Below, one piece after another: positions 31,542 to 43,393 of a stretch of 64,000 nucleotides of DNA (the first letter of the stretch is position 1; every line of letters begins with the position of its first letter). Location: contig JACCPH010000054.1 in assembly GCA_014183095.1 (NCBI GenBank), positions 116,578 to 180,577 of the forward strand, read 5' to 3'. The notes under the pieces are model-generated. The model made no database searches. It saw nothing but the letters and a program-made list of their open reading frames with translations, and had not been told where the DNA came from. The position numbers and the translations under genes were made by a program. This DNA is from Harringtonia aguacate. Its lineage: Eukaryota > Ascomycota > Sordariomycetes > Ophiostomatales > Ophiostomataceae.

Positions 31542-34500
31542 GAGCCGATAGCTGAACTGAGCTCGGGCAAAAGCAAGACTTTGTCTCTGACCTAGCCTCC
31601 TGTAAAATTTCCCCCCTGCTTTTCTCTCTCCCTCTTGTCTCGTCCTGCCGCCCTCTGCCTCCCTCCGTGCCTCTCTGGGGCTCCCTCGACCCATGGACCA
31701 TCCCTCCTCCGGTACTTGTCCTGCGTGGCCGCCAAGATTATCTTGCTCCGACATGGAGTGACAATGCCTGTGGAACCCACGCGCGTTCCTTGGTCATTTC
31801 CTGTCCGGCAGCCCTCGCCCTCACCCATCCCCTCCAATCACCCGTCGTGGTGGCCCCGACCTGGCCATCGACTGCGACGTCGTCGACGACGACCTGGGTG
31901 CAAACGGCAGTTTCCACCGCAAAGACGCAGGCCTAATGCATGCACGGGGGCCACGCACCATCTGCCAGCTAGCGGGTGTGGAGCGCGATGGTGGCGTCCG
32001 ACGGTGGCAGTTTGACGGTGGTAGAACGATGCATGGAACGCCCGGAAGCCAAAGAGCACGACGAGTGGATAAAATGCGAGAGGAATAACATGAGCATGCA
32101 GGCAGGACGACAGAACTACGAGTAGACGAGCTCTCTGTAAGAAAATCGGGCACCACACAGACCACACAGAATACACGCCAGCTGCTCGCAGGTGTTGAAA
32201 CGTTCCAACGCTTTGGGTCTGGCCCGAAGAGGAAGTTGGGAAACTGCTGTGCCGCTAGCGAGGGCCCCAACATTCCACAGGTGAGAAAAGTACTCGTATG
32301 TCGTAATGCTCCGCACCCGCAATAACAACACTGCCAAAAAGGACAATGTCCGGCCCTTTTACCTAACACAGGCCGTGACTGCAGGGGGGGATGGTTCCCG
32401 AAGGGGAGGGGCAGGGGGGGGATTGGGGGAAGACCACGAGGGAAGGGGCGGAGAACGGAAGGATCTGGACCTGCATCCCACTCTCCACCTAGACAATGTT
32501 ATGCCATTGTATTACAAAAAGTGACAAAGGCGCGAAAACGGGTTGTTCGGGGGATGGAGGGGGGGGAGGAGGAGGAGGAGGAAGAGGGTGATGGGGAGGA
32601 GGGGGGAGTGTTGAGACGAAATGGCCAAAGTACTCGTAGTCTAATGGATTTGTCTTGGCAGAGGGTCGTTGGACATTGGATATTGGACATTGGACGAACG
32701 AACGAACCGAAAATCCTTCGGCTACTCTTTTTTGCTCTCTCCAGATTCGCAGCGGCACGCCCGAATCGCGCACTCCGGATGGTAGTAGTGTGTGTCTGGG
32801 AAGGCTGACCTTCTTGGCTGCTGACTCTTTGCCTGATTTGTGTCGCAGTGTCGTCTGTATTCTTTGTAAGATAACTATTGCAATTCTTACGGGCCAGCTG
32901 GCAAGTCATGCGACCTCGCTCATCGGTCCCGAATGGCGCTGAGAAGCAGCCAAGAGACGTAGAGACGGGACAAGAAAGCCACACCAGATAAAAAAAATGC
33001 CAATATGAAAGAAGCTACCGGGACCTCGGGTAGGCGCCTTTTCTGGCCTTGGCCATTGTTGCTTGGCCGTGCTTTGCGCCGCTGTCCGGGTCCTCAGTGC
33101 CGTTCTAGCGTCTTGGTCAGCTTGGTCAGCACAAACAGGTCGAGGACTAATTGTAGGCGAGCCTGGCCAGCCTCGACGGAGCCGAGAAAAAAAAAGACGG
33201 GAAAAAAAAGTACAGAATGCGGCATATTGGCAGGCCTCGCTAGCGGCGTCTGTGGCCACAGGGCTGCGCGAGATGCCTTGTTCGTTTCTTGCCATGCACG
33301 AAGCAGCCCATTCTTGGCCCGCCTGGACCACCTTCACGCCTCTGCCCAGGCAAAAGATGCCCACTCTCGGGCTCACCACCGACTAAACGGAGAAAAAAAA
33401 AGCAATAAAGAGGATGGCGCGCTTGCCCTCCCCACCTTGGCGAGTCCCAAGGCTACGGGCGCTGCAGGAATGGTTAATACCGTAGCACCGCCTGAAGCTA
33501 GGGCGGGCTCGAGCTCTGGGAATCCTCCCCCCAGAGGACGCGAGACCACTGGCCAGAGGCATGTCTGCTGGGGGCGGCTAAGACCCGGAATGGCTCGATT
33601 ATGTGCCGCAGACGTGCGTACAAAATACAAAGAAAGAAAAAAAAAGTCCTTTTTTGCTCGTGCCTCTGTTTCTGGCGCCTGACGCCCGCAAAAAAGGGCT
33701 CATTTCCTGGACCGGTTTCGGCGGGCGGAAAAAAAAAACAGGTAATTTCGGTGGAAACTTGGGGGTAAGTGCAGGAGAGCGAGCGCGAGGCCAGTGTGCT
33801 GCTATTATTTTGCCTTCTGTGCTGCAGCGGCTGTAGCAGGCCTCGTTTAGCAGGTCCCCCCTCCCCCCCCCCCAGTTTACGTAAACGCTGCGACCCCATT
33901 CCGAACAGCCGTCAAAGCTGCTGCTATGTATGCCCCATTACCCGCTGTGCATAGTGTACCGTAGTATAATAGTATAATGTGGAATAACAACAGCAGCCAT
34001 AGAACGACACGACAAAAACACGACAAACACACTCGTAATGCGAAGTCTGTGCAGACAATATTTGTGCTGCAGCAGGCAGGCCAGTTGAAACGGCGTAAGC
34101 AGGCATTACGCACGCCCGCACTTATTCCTGATCACACACCACAGGGAAATGAGCGGGCGTGCAGTCCCCTTCCGGTAGGACTCCACATGCCTGCTAAAGT
34201 TATGCTTCTTTCAAACCGAAATCTGCCGGCGATATTTTTTTTTTCTCTGCAAAGAAGCAAGCAGACGACGAGCAGCAGCAGTAGCGAAGCAGACCGTGTG
34301 GCACGTGATGCCGGCAACAGCTATTCTAGCACACAGCCACAGCAGCCTGTCCGGTCTGCCCGGCAGATGCGGCATGGAACTTTCCTTTTCCCGCTCGGAG
34401 GTGTGACACCCCTCGAGCAAGAGACCCGGCGAGCTTTTGCGCCCGTTTTGGGTCCCCCTCTCTTCTTTCCATTCCTGTCCCGTTTCCGTCCTTCCTCGGG

Positions 34501-36070
34501 GGTCGTCGCCGCTGTAGAGCACACGATGGTACGGCAATGGCGTGGTGTTGGGTAAAGCCGGGACAATGCCTTGAAGTCGTTGACCTTTTTTGTTTTATTT
34601 TTTCCCTTTTTCCCTTTTTCCCTTTTTTTTTTATAATTGTTTCTCCCCTTGCTGTCACCATAAGATTAGATATCTTGCCGGGCGTTTTGAGACGGGCGGA
34701 CGAGCGCAAAAAGTGGCCACAGTGGGACAGGGCGCCCGACTGACAACGGGGTGGAGCCCGCTTTGGGGGGGAAGGGGCGCCCTAAAATGAAATTTTTCGT
34801 ATGGCCAAGGGGAGGGGCGAGGGGGCGACGGTAGGGGGGGGACTCGTATGCCCTGCTCGTACGCTGACCAGTGAACAGGGCTTTTTTTTTTGTCTGGTTT
34901 GTCTGGTATTACACGAGATACCGATCTCGGGCTAGCGAGGCCACATTCCTATAGTTAGCTGGCTAACTAGCTAGCTGCTTTTTGCCCGTTTTTTTTTATT
35001 GCTATTCTATCACTTTTTTTTTTTGTCCATTCTTTTTTTCTTCCCCCCCCCCCTCTGTCTATTACTACTGCGTCTTGGCCTCGACACGCGTTTCTCATGT
35101 GGAAAATGCCTTGGCAAAATGCGGTTTTCCTCGGGCGCGAACTGGGTTGCATCGGGTCCGTGGTCTGGCTTCCGGGCCGTCCAATTGCGTCGTCCGGTTC
35201 ACCTGCCGCCGGCAAACGATGGCCAACGAGGTAAACCACGCAGGGTTGCGCAATGGTCTGGGCACAATGCAATGGCAATATAACACATACTATTAGTCGC
35301 AAAAGAATGGGAACATGGCAAATTCCGGATGCATGCGCTGGGGTGAATTTGGGGGCACAGCAACACGTCCGTCCACCTTTGCTTAGTGCATTATGTAGAT
35401 AATTTGGCTCCTGATATCTGATGATCTGATTACGAACGCGCCGCCTGAGCCCCCATCAACACCCTCCCTTCCGTCACCCCCGGCATTCGCTGCTCGCGGC
35501 TTCACCCGCTTGCGTCGAGCATACAACACAGACCACGAGCAGCAAGGCCGCGTCTGCAGCCATGTCAGCAGCCATGTCCATCTCTGCCACGCAACGACAG
35601 CTGCCAGCCCGGACAGCCGCGCAGCACCATGGGAGGGTCATGGCCAGCTTGCCGATCCTACCTGAACCGCAGGACGGCCCGATCTCGATGGTAGCATAGC
35701 AGCCGCAGCCATCCTGCAGCGGTTGGCGGCACGAGGCACAGGTGAGAGCGGTAGGGTCGCTCTGGGAACCAGCGCCAACGTTCTCTTTGGGCAGCGATCA
35801 GCAGGGCAGCGACAAGCACATCTCCGATGGTGCGGTCGTCAGCGGGCAAGTCTGTGACTGGCAGCCGAAGGGATCGGCACTGGGCAACCGTGATGAGACT
35901 CGGCTTCACAGAACTTCTCGATGTCTCTGACCAGGCGAAGCAGATGGGTAGAGGCATAGTATCTTATATGGACTTTTTTCAAATTCATAGCAAAGGCGGC
36001 TAACAACAGCAGGAAACGTCCCCGGACACCCCCCTCCCCCCTCCCTTTCCTCCAGATACTCTCCCCCCTC

Positions 36071-37944
36071 CTACAGCTTCATCAAATAGCTGTGCTTGTG
36101 GCCGTCGTGGCCGTCGTGGTCGAGCATGTCCGTGTCGTTGTCATTGTCGTCGTCGTCGGGCCAGTCGGGAAACCCGTCCTCAAAGAGGTCCTGGAGGGCC
36201 TCGCGGCGGGCGGTTTCGCGGTCGGCGTACTGGCCGTCGCGCATGATCGCCTCCCATTGGGCGAGCTCGGCGTCGGTGAGCAGGCAGCGGTCGAGGGCGG
36301 CCTCGAGGCCGCGGACGTCGAGGGCCTCGCCGATAAAGACGACCTCTTGGCGGCGGTCGCCCCATTCGCCGCCGCTCTTGAGGTCGTGCTGGACAAGGCT
36401 GTCAATCTCGGCGTCGCCGGTGACGTACTCGTCGGGCGGCAGCGTGCAGAACCAGGGGCGCCCGCCCGTCATGGTCAGCATGGCGCCGGCCTGGGACCAC
36501 TCGCCCGCGCGCTGCGGCCGCGTCGCCAAAAAAAACTCGCCCTTGGAGCGGAAGAGGCGCCGGAAGAGCGGCGAGGCGCGCTTGTTGGCCAGGATGGCGT
36601 CGTTGGGCGGGATGTCGTCGAGGGCGTCGGGGGTGTCTGGTCCGTCCTTCATGTCGTCGTCGCTGCCCTCCTCGCCCTCGTCATCACCATCGTCATCACC
36701 ATCGTCCTCCCCCTCCATCCCAGGATCCTCCATCTGCAGGATAAACTTGTCAAAGAGCAGCCCAAACAGCCGCCGCGGGTGGAACGGCCGGCTGCGCGTG
36801 TACACAAAGTTGCGCACGTCGTACTCCTCCGTCTCGGGCTTGGGCGTCGCCACGTTCTTGCCGTTGACCTGGCGGATGGTCATGGCGTGCAGGTCCTGCA
36901 GCCAGCCGTAGCCCGTCTGCGCCCGCTCCAGGTTGAACATGCCCGTGTTGAGGATGGCCCGCACGTCGATGCGGCCGTAGCTCGTCTCCACGATCTTGGC
37001 CCGGTGGTTGAGCTTCTGCACCAGGGCCCGGATACGCGTGCGCGTCGCCGCGTCCACCATGTCGATCTTATTGAGCACCACCACGTCGGCAAACTCGATC
37101 TGGTCCACCATGAGGTCCGACACTGTCCGCTCGTCTTCGGGCAGCACGTCGTTGCGCCGCGACGACAGCATGTCGTCTGTGTCAAAGTCGTGGAACATGG
37201 TAAAGGCGTCGATCACCGTCACCGTCGTGTCGAGCTTGGCGAACTGATCGAGACCGCCGGCGTTTTTGCTGGGGGGGTTAGTTAGCCCTCAACGACGAGG
37301 AGTGAAGGTTGAAAAAAAAATCGAAACAGACACCTACATCACCTTCAGCGCCTTGGCCACTCCTGGGTCCAGCCCGTCCGGCCCGTCGGCAAAGGCCGCC
37401 AGGTGGTCGGCCAGCCGGGCGTCAAACGTCTCGGCCACCTGCTCGGGCTCGCTGATGCCGCTGCTCTCGACAATCACATAGTCGAACCGCTGCAGCTCCG
37501 ACAGCCGCACCAGCTCCTCGAGCAGGTCGCCGCGCAGCGTGCAGCAGATGCAGCCGTTCTGCAGCGAGATGACTTTTTCCTGGCTCTGGGTCAGGCGGTG
37601 TGTCTGGTTGATGAGGGAGGCATCGACGTTGATTCTTGGGTGTCAGGTGTCAGATGTCAGTAATTCAGTAATGTCCGCAGTCTGCAAGTGCACTCACGCG
37701 CCAATGTCATTGACAATGACGGCAATCTTGAGGCCGTGCTCTGTCTTGAGGACGTGCTGCAGAAGAGACGTCTTTCCGCTGCCCTGCCCATCCACACACA
37801 CAATCGTCAGACAGCCAGCTCGCTTCGCCCGTCGCGTCTCTCGCTTACCAGAAAGCCCGAGAGCAGAGTCACCGGGAGCACGCCCTGCGGCCGCTTGGAC
37901 TTCTGCTGGGGAGACGTCGGCTTCGTTGCTGACTTGCGAGCCAT
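36071..37944 (-). CDS. COG0523/CobW-family GTPase metallochaperone
   Basis: G3E P-loop GTPase of the CobW/ZNG1 group, implicated in delivering metal, often zinc, to client proteins. Exons on the minus strand are 37944-37849, 37783-37698, 37634-37338 and 37268-36071, giving 558 residues; every join restores family sequence. Seen: SGFLGSGKTSLLQHVL (Walker A) at 29-44, the CICC metal motif (NGCICCTLRGDL) at 89-92, ESSGISEP, and NKIDMVD (base recognition) in exon 4. A CobW C-terminal region starts near FHPRRLFGLLFDKF. It has an Asp/Glu insert (GEDDGDDDGDDEGEEG) and a His/Asp tail (DHDGHDGHKHSYLMKL). The N-terminal CPELVPI motif of ZNG1 is not seen, so the client may differ. Confidence 0.9.
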
Positions 37945-38905
37945 TTGTGACGACCAGGGGGGTTGATGGGGAGGGGGGGTCAATTCTTGTTGGACGAGCA
38001 AAAGAATGCGAATGGCACAACAATGGAGCGTTCACTTGTTCTCTGCCATCTACGCTACACCCTTCTCNGGGGGGGGGGTCAATTCTTGTTGGACGAGCAA
38101 AAGAATGCGAATGGCACAACAATGGAGCGTTCACTTGTTCTCTGCCATCTACGCTACACCCTTCTCCCACACATCCCACCCTGGATTTATACCGACTCCT
38201 GTCGCTGTCCACGCCTCGAGGCCATCAAGGTATTCCCTCTGCGGCCGAGAAAAACTCTGCATCTCTGCATAGTGTCTGTGCCGGGCGACGCTTCGGTGGT
38301 GGCCTGCCCGTCTTTTGCCGCAATGGGGAGGGGGGGGGGTTCCATCTCAGCCAGATAGCAGCAAAACGTGATACTCGGCGATATCATCATTGTGCGGTTC
38401 TGCTGCGAGGCCATCAAGGTATCGTATAGATAGGCGGCCTGCCACCCGGGTTCTCTGCCTCTCCGCCAATCAGCAGCGGTGCATTTCCACTCGGTCCCCA
38501 CGCAGACCCGATCTAACGTCCCTCCGGCGCTCTGCCGTTGCCTCCATGGAGGGTCTAGTCAAGGGGTCGTGGATGCAGGTCGGGTCGAAGGTGGGCAGCG
38601 GATTACGAAAGGACTGCTGGTATTGGCTAAAGGAGCTGGCCTGCATTCTGTCGCCCACGACACACGAAACGATATTTTCTGCGCACAAAATTGAGGATCC
38701 CTTGTAGTGAAATGGTGATTTGTTTTTCGTTATCATTATTATTCAAAAGCAAACTACTTGTAGTGAACATATATTAGCGACTATGCACGGGTTGAAATCC
38801 AAAAAGTACGCGGAGAGACTTACTAAGACCTCTCTATACACTGGAAGACCAGTTCCACCTGCCGTGGCTTACAGACTAGCGCTGGTCGCCTCGCATGAAG
38901 AAAAC
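37945..38905. other. Upstream region of the CobW gene with a duplication and an N
   Basis: Contains two exact 88-base copies separated by an N and a G tract (see repeat entry). Two copies of GAGGCCATCAAGGTAT occur near 38217 and 38407. The right part (38700-38900) is AT-rich. Otherwise no gene. Confidence 0.5.
37980..38166 (+). repeat. Exact 88-base direct duplication around a single N
   Basis: Copies at 37980-38067 and 38079-38166, offset 99. The N is at 38068 and is followed by a run of G that also precedes copy 1. The exact identity and the gap base suggest two contig ends joined without collapsing their overlap. Confidence 0.85.
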
Positions 38906-39982
38906 TTATAAAAAGATCAGCCTTGGAAGCAGATCTCGCATGAGAATGTGGCCCTCTTTGTCGGAATCGTCAGAATCGTTGTCACCGTTGGAGTCGGAGT
39001 CGTCGTCGGAGTCGTCGGAGTCGGAGCCGGAGCCGGAGTCGGAGCCGGAGTCGGAGTCGTCGTTGGAATCGTCACTGGTGTCAAAGTAGGCCACATACTC
39101 GATCATCTCCCTGCATTGCCGCGTGGGGAGGGGGAGGAGCCGATGCTTGCCAAAATGCAGAGTATCGTCCCACATAATGTCGACAATGAAGCAGCCAAAC
39201 TCCCTCCATGTGCCCTCGGGAAGTAAGTTCAACGGGTGCTGCTCCATGGTGACGGGCGCATAACCCATGACGGAGACGGTTTCGATGTTTTCAAACTGCA
39301 AAGAGACGAAGACTGGGCACTTATCATAGAATCCGCTCAGATACCAGGAATGAACTTCGACAGCCAGGTGGCGGATCCGATGAATGTCCAGGACCGCCAT
39401 CCGCATCTCTTCGAGTGCGTCGCGATCGACCTGGTCCGGCATAGGCAGCGTGTGGAAATTGCTGAGAGGCTCGCCGCCGAGGCAGTCACAGCAGCGACAA
39501 GGCTCTTTGCCGGTGTTATTCGGGGTGGAGCATATCTGTCTCGATGAAGACGAGTCGCTCTGTGCTGTGATGGCGGAAGAGGGTGCTTGGGCTTCCAGTT
39601 GCTTGTAGCTAGGTGGCCACGTGGTTTGGCTAGCTTTCGTCTGCCCACACATGCTGAAGATGGCCGTCTCGTAGTCGATATAGGGGCAGCGCATCTCAAC
39701 AGTATAGTAAGGCCATATCGGTATGCGGACGTAGCGAGGCATCTTCACGAAGCGAGGAATGCCCCGGCCGCCGCTGCCTGGGCTGGTCAAATGATGCCGT
39801 GACTCCCGGCAGGCTTGCAAGACTGCCGGGATGCGCTTGGTGCGCGGGAAGCTCGTCCACGATGCCACTGCCGAGGCCTGCCCTTCGTCGTCACTCATCG
39901 GCACAGTTGCAGACAACGGGCTGGGTCCTGTCGGGATCTTGTGCCGAAATCGCAATGTGCAAATGCCCGAGTCGAAAATCAT
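38906..39982 (-). CDS. 2EXR-like hypothetical protein, probably N-terminally incomplete
   Basis: 358-residue frame. The segment RIPAVLQACRESRHHL at about 51-66 matches the second half of the 2EXR domain common in fungal unknowns; the usual first half (F..LP.ELR..IW) is absent. An in-frame stop sits just upstream of the ATG, so the missing part would need an upstream exon. The C-terminus is a long Asp/Ser run (DSDSGSDSGSGSDSDDSDDD). A CRCCDC cluster lies mid-protein. Function unknown. The gene may be a degraded family member. Confidence 0.55.
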   Translation of the reverse strand: MIFDSGICTLRFRHKIPTGPSPLSATVPMSDDEGQASAVASWTSFPRTKRIPAVLQACRESRHHLTSPGSGGRGIPRFVKMPRYVRIPIWPYYTVEMRCPYIDYETAIFSMCGQTKASQTTWPPSYKQLEAQAPSSAITAQSDSSSSRQICSTPNNTGKEPCRCCDCLGGEPLSNFHTLPMPDQVDRDALEEMRMAVLDIHRIRHLAVEVHSWYLSGFYDKCPVFVSLQFENIETVSVMGYAPVTMEQHPLNLLPEGTWREFGCFIVDIMWDDTLHFGKHRLLPLPTRQCREMIEYVAYFDTSDDSNDDSDSGSDSGSGSDSDDSDDDSDSNGDNDSDDSDKEGHILMRDLLPRLIFL

Positions 39983-41120
39983 AAACTACTGCTCTCGAGG
40001 TGCTGCAATTTCCCATATGGCAAGTCTGAGCGAGGCGGGGAGGCGCATAAAGGGGGAAAAAGTCCGAGGGCTTTCCATCCCGGAGTCGTTGTTTGCAGCA
40101 GACTCGGCCATGCTACAAGCTGACATAGGCTGCATACAATTTTCCTATATTGTTGGATATGACGTAATTTGAAAGGAAGGAGGCGAAGAGCAGAGGTAAG
40201 GAAAGAAGTGAGGAAGGGAAGGAAGGAAGCGAAGAAATGAAGATAAGTAAGAAAGAAAGCGAAGAAGAGAAGAAAATAGTAAAGACAGGATGGTCAAGAG
40301 ATAGAGAGAAGATGGAGAAAAGAGGAGTAAGGAAGAGAAGAATAGAAGAAAAAAGTAAGAAAGAGAAGCAAAAAAAAGTAAAGGGAAGTGAAAAAAATAG
40401 TCAAGAGAAGACGGGCAATGGATGGAAAGAAAGAACAACACAGGTGGTAAGGAAAGTGAACGCAACTATAATATTATTTAGGAAAGAGGCCAAAAAAGTG
40501 TGCGCCTGTTGTCTATGGATGTATCATTGCGAGCCAACAGCAGCAGAAAATACAAACATAAAAGTATATCGGCAAAATTTGCAAAGAGACCGTGGTTGAC
40601 GGCTGGCTGTTCATGTAAACAGACTATTACTGATAATGCAATGCATGTGATCGTGTCATCGCTTGGGCACAGCTGTTTTTTTCATGGCAAAGGGTCCAAA
40701 AAGCTATGATGCCACGCATGTATACTGACAGCAGGGGAGAGCGCCCTGCGACAGCAGGGAGAGTGTGTCTCGTGCCTTGCAGGCGCCTGGTTGCTGATTT
40801 CGCCCACAAATATTATATTATTACAAACGCACCGTGACTGAAAAATCCCGCCGCGAAAGGACCGCATCGCCGCCCTGGGACAGAATTTCCGACCGCCATC
40901 TCTCCTTGACAGCATCGATCGGAATGGGACACGATGGAGAGAAGGCTGTGGGATGACAATGCAAAGAACAGAAGCGATTGGCTCTGGCCCAGGTAAGATG
41001 GGTACGATTGCGTTGGGGGTTGTCGTCCCACTGAAATAAAATGGCACCTGACACAAGAGCCTGAATCTCCTCCCTTGACCCAACCGCAACCTGCCGACGA
41101 CGACGACGACGCCGCCGACC
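39983..41120. other. Intergenic, includes polypurine tract
   Basis: Left half is dominated by a purine-rich strand (see repeat). The right half is the promoter of the membrane-protein gene at 41121 and shows no further gene. Confidence 0.55.
40171..40460 (+). repeat. Polypurine tract of about 290 bases
   Basis: The + strand is almost all A and G (GAAAGGAAGGAGG... through AGGAAAGTGAA) with isolated pyrimidines, without a fixed repeat unit. Frames through it on both strands are low-complexity shadows. Confidence 0.8.
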
Positions 41121-42308
41121 ATGTCTGCCTGCAGCCAGCGGACCGCTGCCATTGGGCTGCTCGGGGCCATCCTGGCCGTAGGCGTCTGCGCCATGTACGG
41201 GGTGATCGACCGCAACGGCTACATGGCTTCGCTGCGAGACTGCTACCAAAACATGCACGAGGACGACCACTGCTACGGGCCGTCGCTACGGCCGCACGGA
41301 GAGCCGATCATACCGTTTACGGGCATCGCGGCGGTCGACACGGTGCTCACGTACGCCGACGACGTGTGGGCACCGGTGCGGGACGGCTCGCACGCGGCGC
41401 TGTCGGTGTACATGTGTCAGTTTGCGGGCCAGCTGGTGCCGGCGTTTGCGACGATGCTGGTTGAGGAGCGGCGACATGATGCGGCTGGCGGCCGCCTCGC
41501 GGTGCAGGCCGTCGTCTGGGGCATGCTGATGCAGTGCGCCGGCTACGGCGTGTCCATGTCGCTGTTCTGCCTAGTCCACATTCTCCGGTCGCCGCCCATG
41601 CCGCGAGACGACGTCCAGGCGCTGGCTGCTGCCATCCGCATCGCCGACGAGCAGACGCCTGCCGTCGCCGTCTTGCCGGCCGCCCTGGGCATCGGCTATG
41701 TCCTGCTGAGCGCCGCGACGGTCGTCCCGCAGCCCGGCAGCGGTCTCCACCAGTGGCTTGGTTTCCTGTGGCAATTCTTCCCGGTGTGCGTCGTTCTCTG
41801 CCAGCGGCTGCTGCTCTGGGGGACCACCGAGACTGGCGAGGAGCGCAGTCTCGACACCACCGGCGCGCGTGCCTTGACCTCTGTCTACAACTTTTCCACC
41901 TACCTCTGCTGCACGACGCAGCTCGTCGCTCTCGTCTACATCGGCCTGGGCGTGTCTGACATGTCGTTTCGCGCTGTCTTTGTGCCGCCGCCGTTCTGGG
42001 CGCCCGGACGGGCCGCCGACCTGGGCGACGGCTTCCACGCCTTTTTGCAGTACGACCAGTACGTCGGGTCCGCGGCCGCTCTCGTGTGGGGGTTGTATCT
42101 GCACGAGCAGGTGCCGCGGCCAGGGCCGAGTGCACGTACGTGCACCTACTACGGAGGGCTGCTGCTTTGCATGGCGTGCTGGACAGCTGCAGCCGGGCCC
42201 TGGGGTGCGATCGGATGGCTGCTGCTGGACCGAGACAGGATGGTGTCCGTCTGTGCAGACAAGCCAGACCTCGAGCCCAGGCCATTTTTTAGCAATAATG
42301 GGGCATGA
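41121..42308 (+). CDS. Polytopic integral membrane protein, unknown
   Basis: 395 residues, single exon, about eight hydrophobic spans (for example IGLLGAILAVGVCAMYGVID near 11-30, AVVWGMLMQCAGYGVSMSLF near 130, LLLCMACWTAAAGPWGAIGW near 350). Start in the context ACCATGTC. Size, helix layout and the conserved-looking FLQYDQYVGSAAALVWGLYL near 309-328 recall membrane proteins encoded in fungal terpenoid clusters. I cannot place it in a named family with certainty, and no prenyltransferase lies beside it. Confidence 0.6.
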   Translation: MSACSQRTAAIGLLGAILAVGVCAMYGVIDRNGYMASLRDCYQNMHEDDHCYGPSLRPHGEPIIPFTGIAAVDTVLTYADDVWAPVRDGSHAALSVYMCQFAGQLVPAFATMLVEERRHDAAGGRLAVQAVVWGMLMQCAGYGVSMSLFCLVHILRSPPMPRDDVQALAAAIRIADEQTPAVAVLPAALGIGYVLLSAATVVPQPGSGLHQWLGFLWQFFPVCVVLCQRLLLWGTTETGEERSLDTTGARALTSVYNFSTYLCCTTQLVALVYIGLGVSDMSFRAVFVPPPFWAPGRAADLGDGFHAFLQYDQYVGSAAALVWGLYLHEQVPRPGPSARTCTYYGGLLLCMACWTAAAGPWGAIGWLLLDRDRMVSVCADKPDLEPRPFFSNNGA

Positions 42309-42585
42309 TCGTTCCGATAGGCTAGCCCAGGGAGACACTGATGGGGGTTTGTTGGGTTAAATAATAATAATCTTACATTTTCTTTCCTTCTAAAACGGAG
42401 TGGCCCTAAACGTTTCAAGCCGATCCCAGTATATACAGAGTAGCCCTGTCCTGATATTATCTGGGTCTTGCATAGTAGCAGACCCGACAGGTGTTTATCG
42501 TTGTTGTAATACATGTAGAGTAGTAAACCACTGAAGGCGGGCTTCGGCCACGATGTTCTCGAGTGAGGTGGTGATAGTGTCACAT

Positions 42586-43056
42586 TCAAGGGTCTGGCCC
42601 ATCCAGTTGTGGAGGAAACACATCAAGGTGCTGGAGCTTCGGGAGCTTGGTACCAGAGCTGCTAGGGCCATCGGGGCCATTAGGACTGTTGGCGACGATA
42701 ACGGAGTGGGCACTGTGAAAACTGTCGGGACTGTCAGAGTCGTTGAAGTTGTCAGAGCCTTTACAGAAGTTCAAGTCGTCAATGCCATCCATGGCGTGGC
42801 TGTGGTCAAAAATGCTAACTCTGTCGGTGATGTCGGCAGAAGGCATGGCGGTTGATGAAAGCGATCGCATCGCCTCTCTCGTCACGACAATCATGGAAAC
42901 AGGGTTCTCGGTATCAGGGCGTTTCCAGCCAACCCGGCGAACCCAGATAACAGTCCAATCAATGATGTCGCATGCCTTCAAAATATCGCTCCGCATATTT
43001 TCACATGCCCTTGTGATTGGATGCTTGGATTCAACTGGGAGAAGATAAACGAGCAT
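42586..43056 (-). CDS. Small hypothetical frame, possible gene fragment
   Basis: 156 codons. The first half (HPITRACENMRSDILKACDI, IDWTVIWVRRVGWKRP, PVSMIVVTREAMRS) resembles a recurrent fungal unknown in which a helix leads into an I.WT...V.R.G strand and an IVV strand. The second half is Asp/Ser/Asn low complexity from imperfect repeats. It is shorter than the related proteins I have in mind, so a decayed fragment is likely. Confidence 0.3.
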   Translation of the reverse strand: MLVYLLPVESKHPITRACENMRSDILKACDIIDWTVIWVRRVGWKRPDTENPVSMIVVTREAMRSLSSTAMPSADITDRVSIFDHSHAMDGIDDLNFCKGSDNFNDSDSPDSFHSAHSVIVANSPNGPDGPSSSGTKLPKLQHLDVFPPQLDGPDP

Positions 43057-43370
43057 GTTGCCAAATGTCGGATCCCATCATAATGGCTGGTTGGTTGGTT
43101 ATATTTAACACCCGAGACCGCCGCGTAGCGGTTGTCTCAGCCTCCCCCAGGCATAATGACGGTTCTTCTGCAGGATGATGGGAACAAGCGACACAGGTGA
43201 GCACGGTCTTGGAGCCTAGATAATAATTGAACATCCTAGTCTCAGTGTCGGTAATGACTGGTCCCGGGGATGCTGAAGAAATTGAAAATAAGTACTGAGT
43301 AACCATATTGTCGGCCGTCTCAGGGCAGAAGAGGGAAAATGGCAACAATAGTTGAAGAGAAGAAGAGAAT

Positions 43371-43393
43371 TAATAATAATAATAATAATAATA
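43371..43393 (+). repeat. TAA microsatellite
   Basis: Seven to eight uninterrupted TAA units in AT-rich intergenic DNA. Confidence 0.85.

Larger units (their letters stand above)
30687..36070. other. 5.4 kb gene-poor region
   Basis: Frames up to about 225 codons exist on both strands but are low-complexity and match no family I know. The left end is the siderophore transporter promoter with the SreA-type site and a run of 23 G. Further right are GA-, T- and G-rich tracts. No RNA gene recognised. Confidence 0.5.

Noticed and set aside
33005..33682. 225-codon plus frame in the 31-36 kb desert
   Set aside because: Interrupted by Lys and Arg runs from A tracts; no family resemblance.
36092..37285. 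397-codon plus frame opposite the CobW gene
   Set aside because: Val/Gly/His-rich shadow; the minus-strand gene has GTPase motifs and consistent splices.
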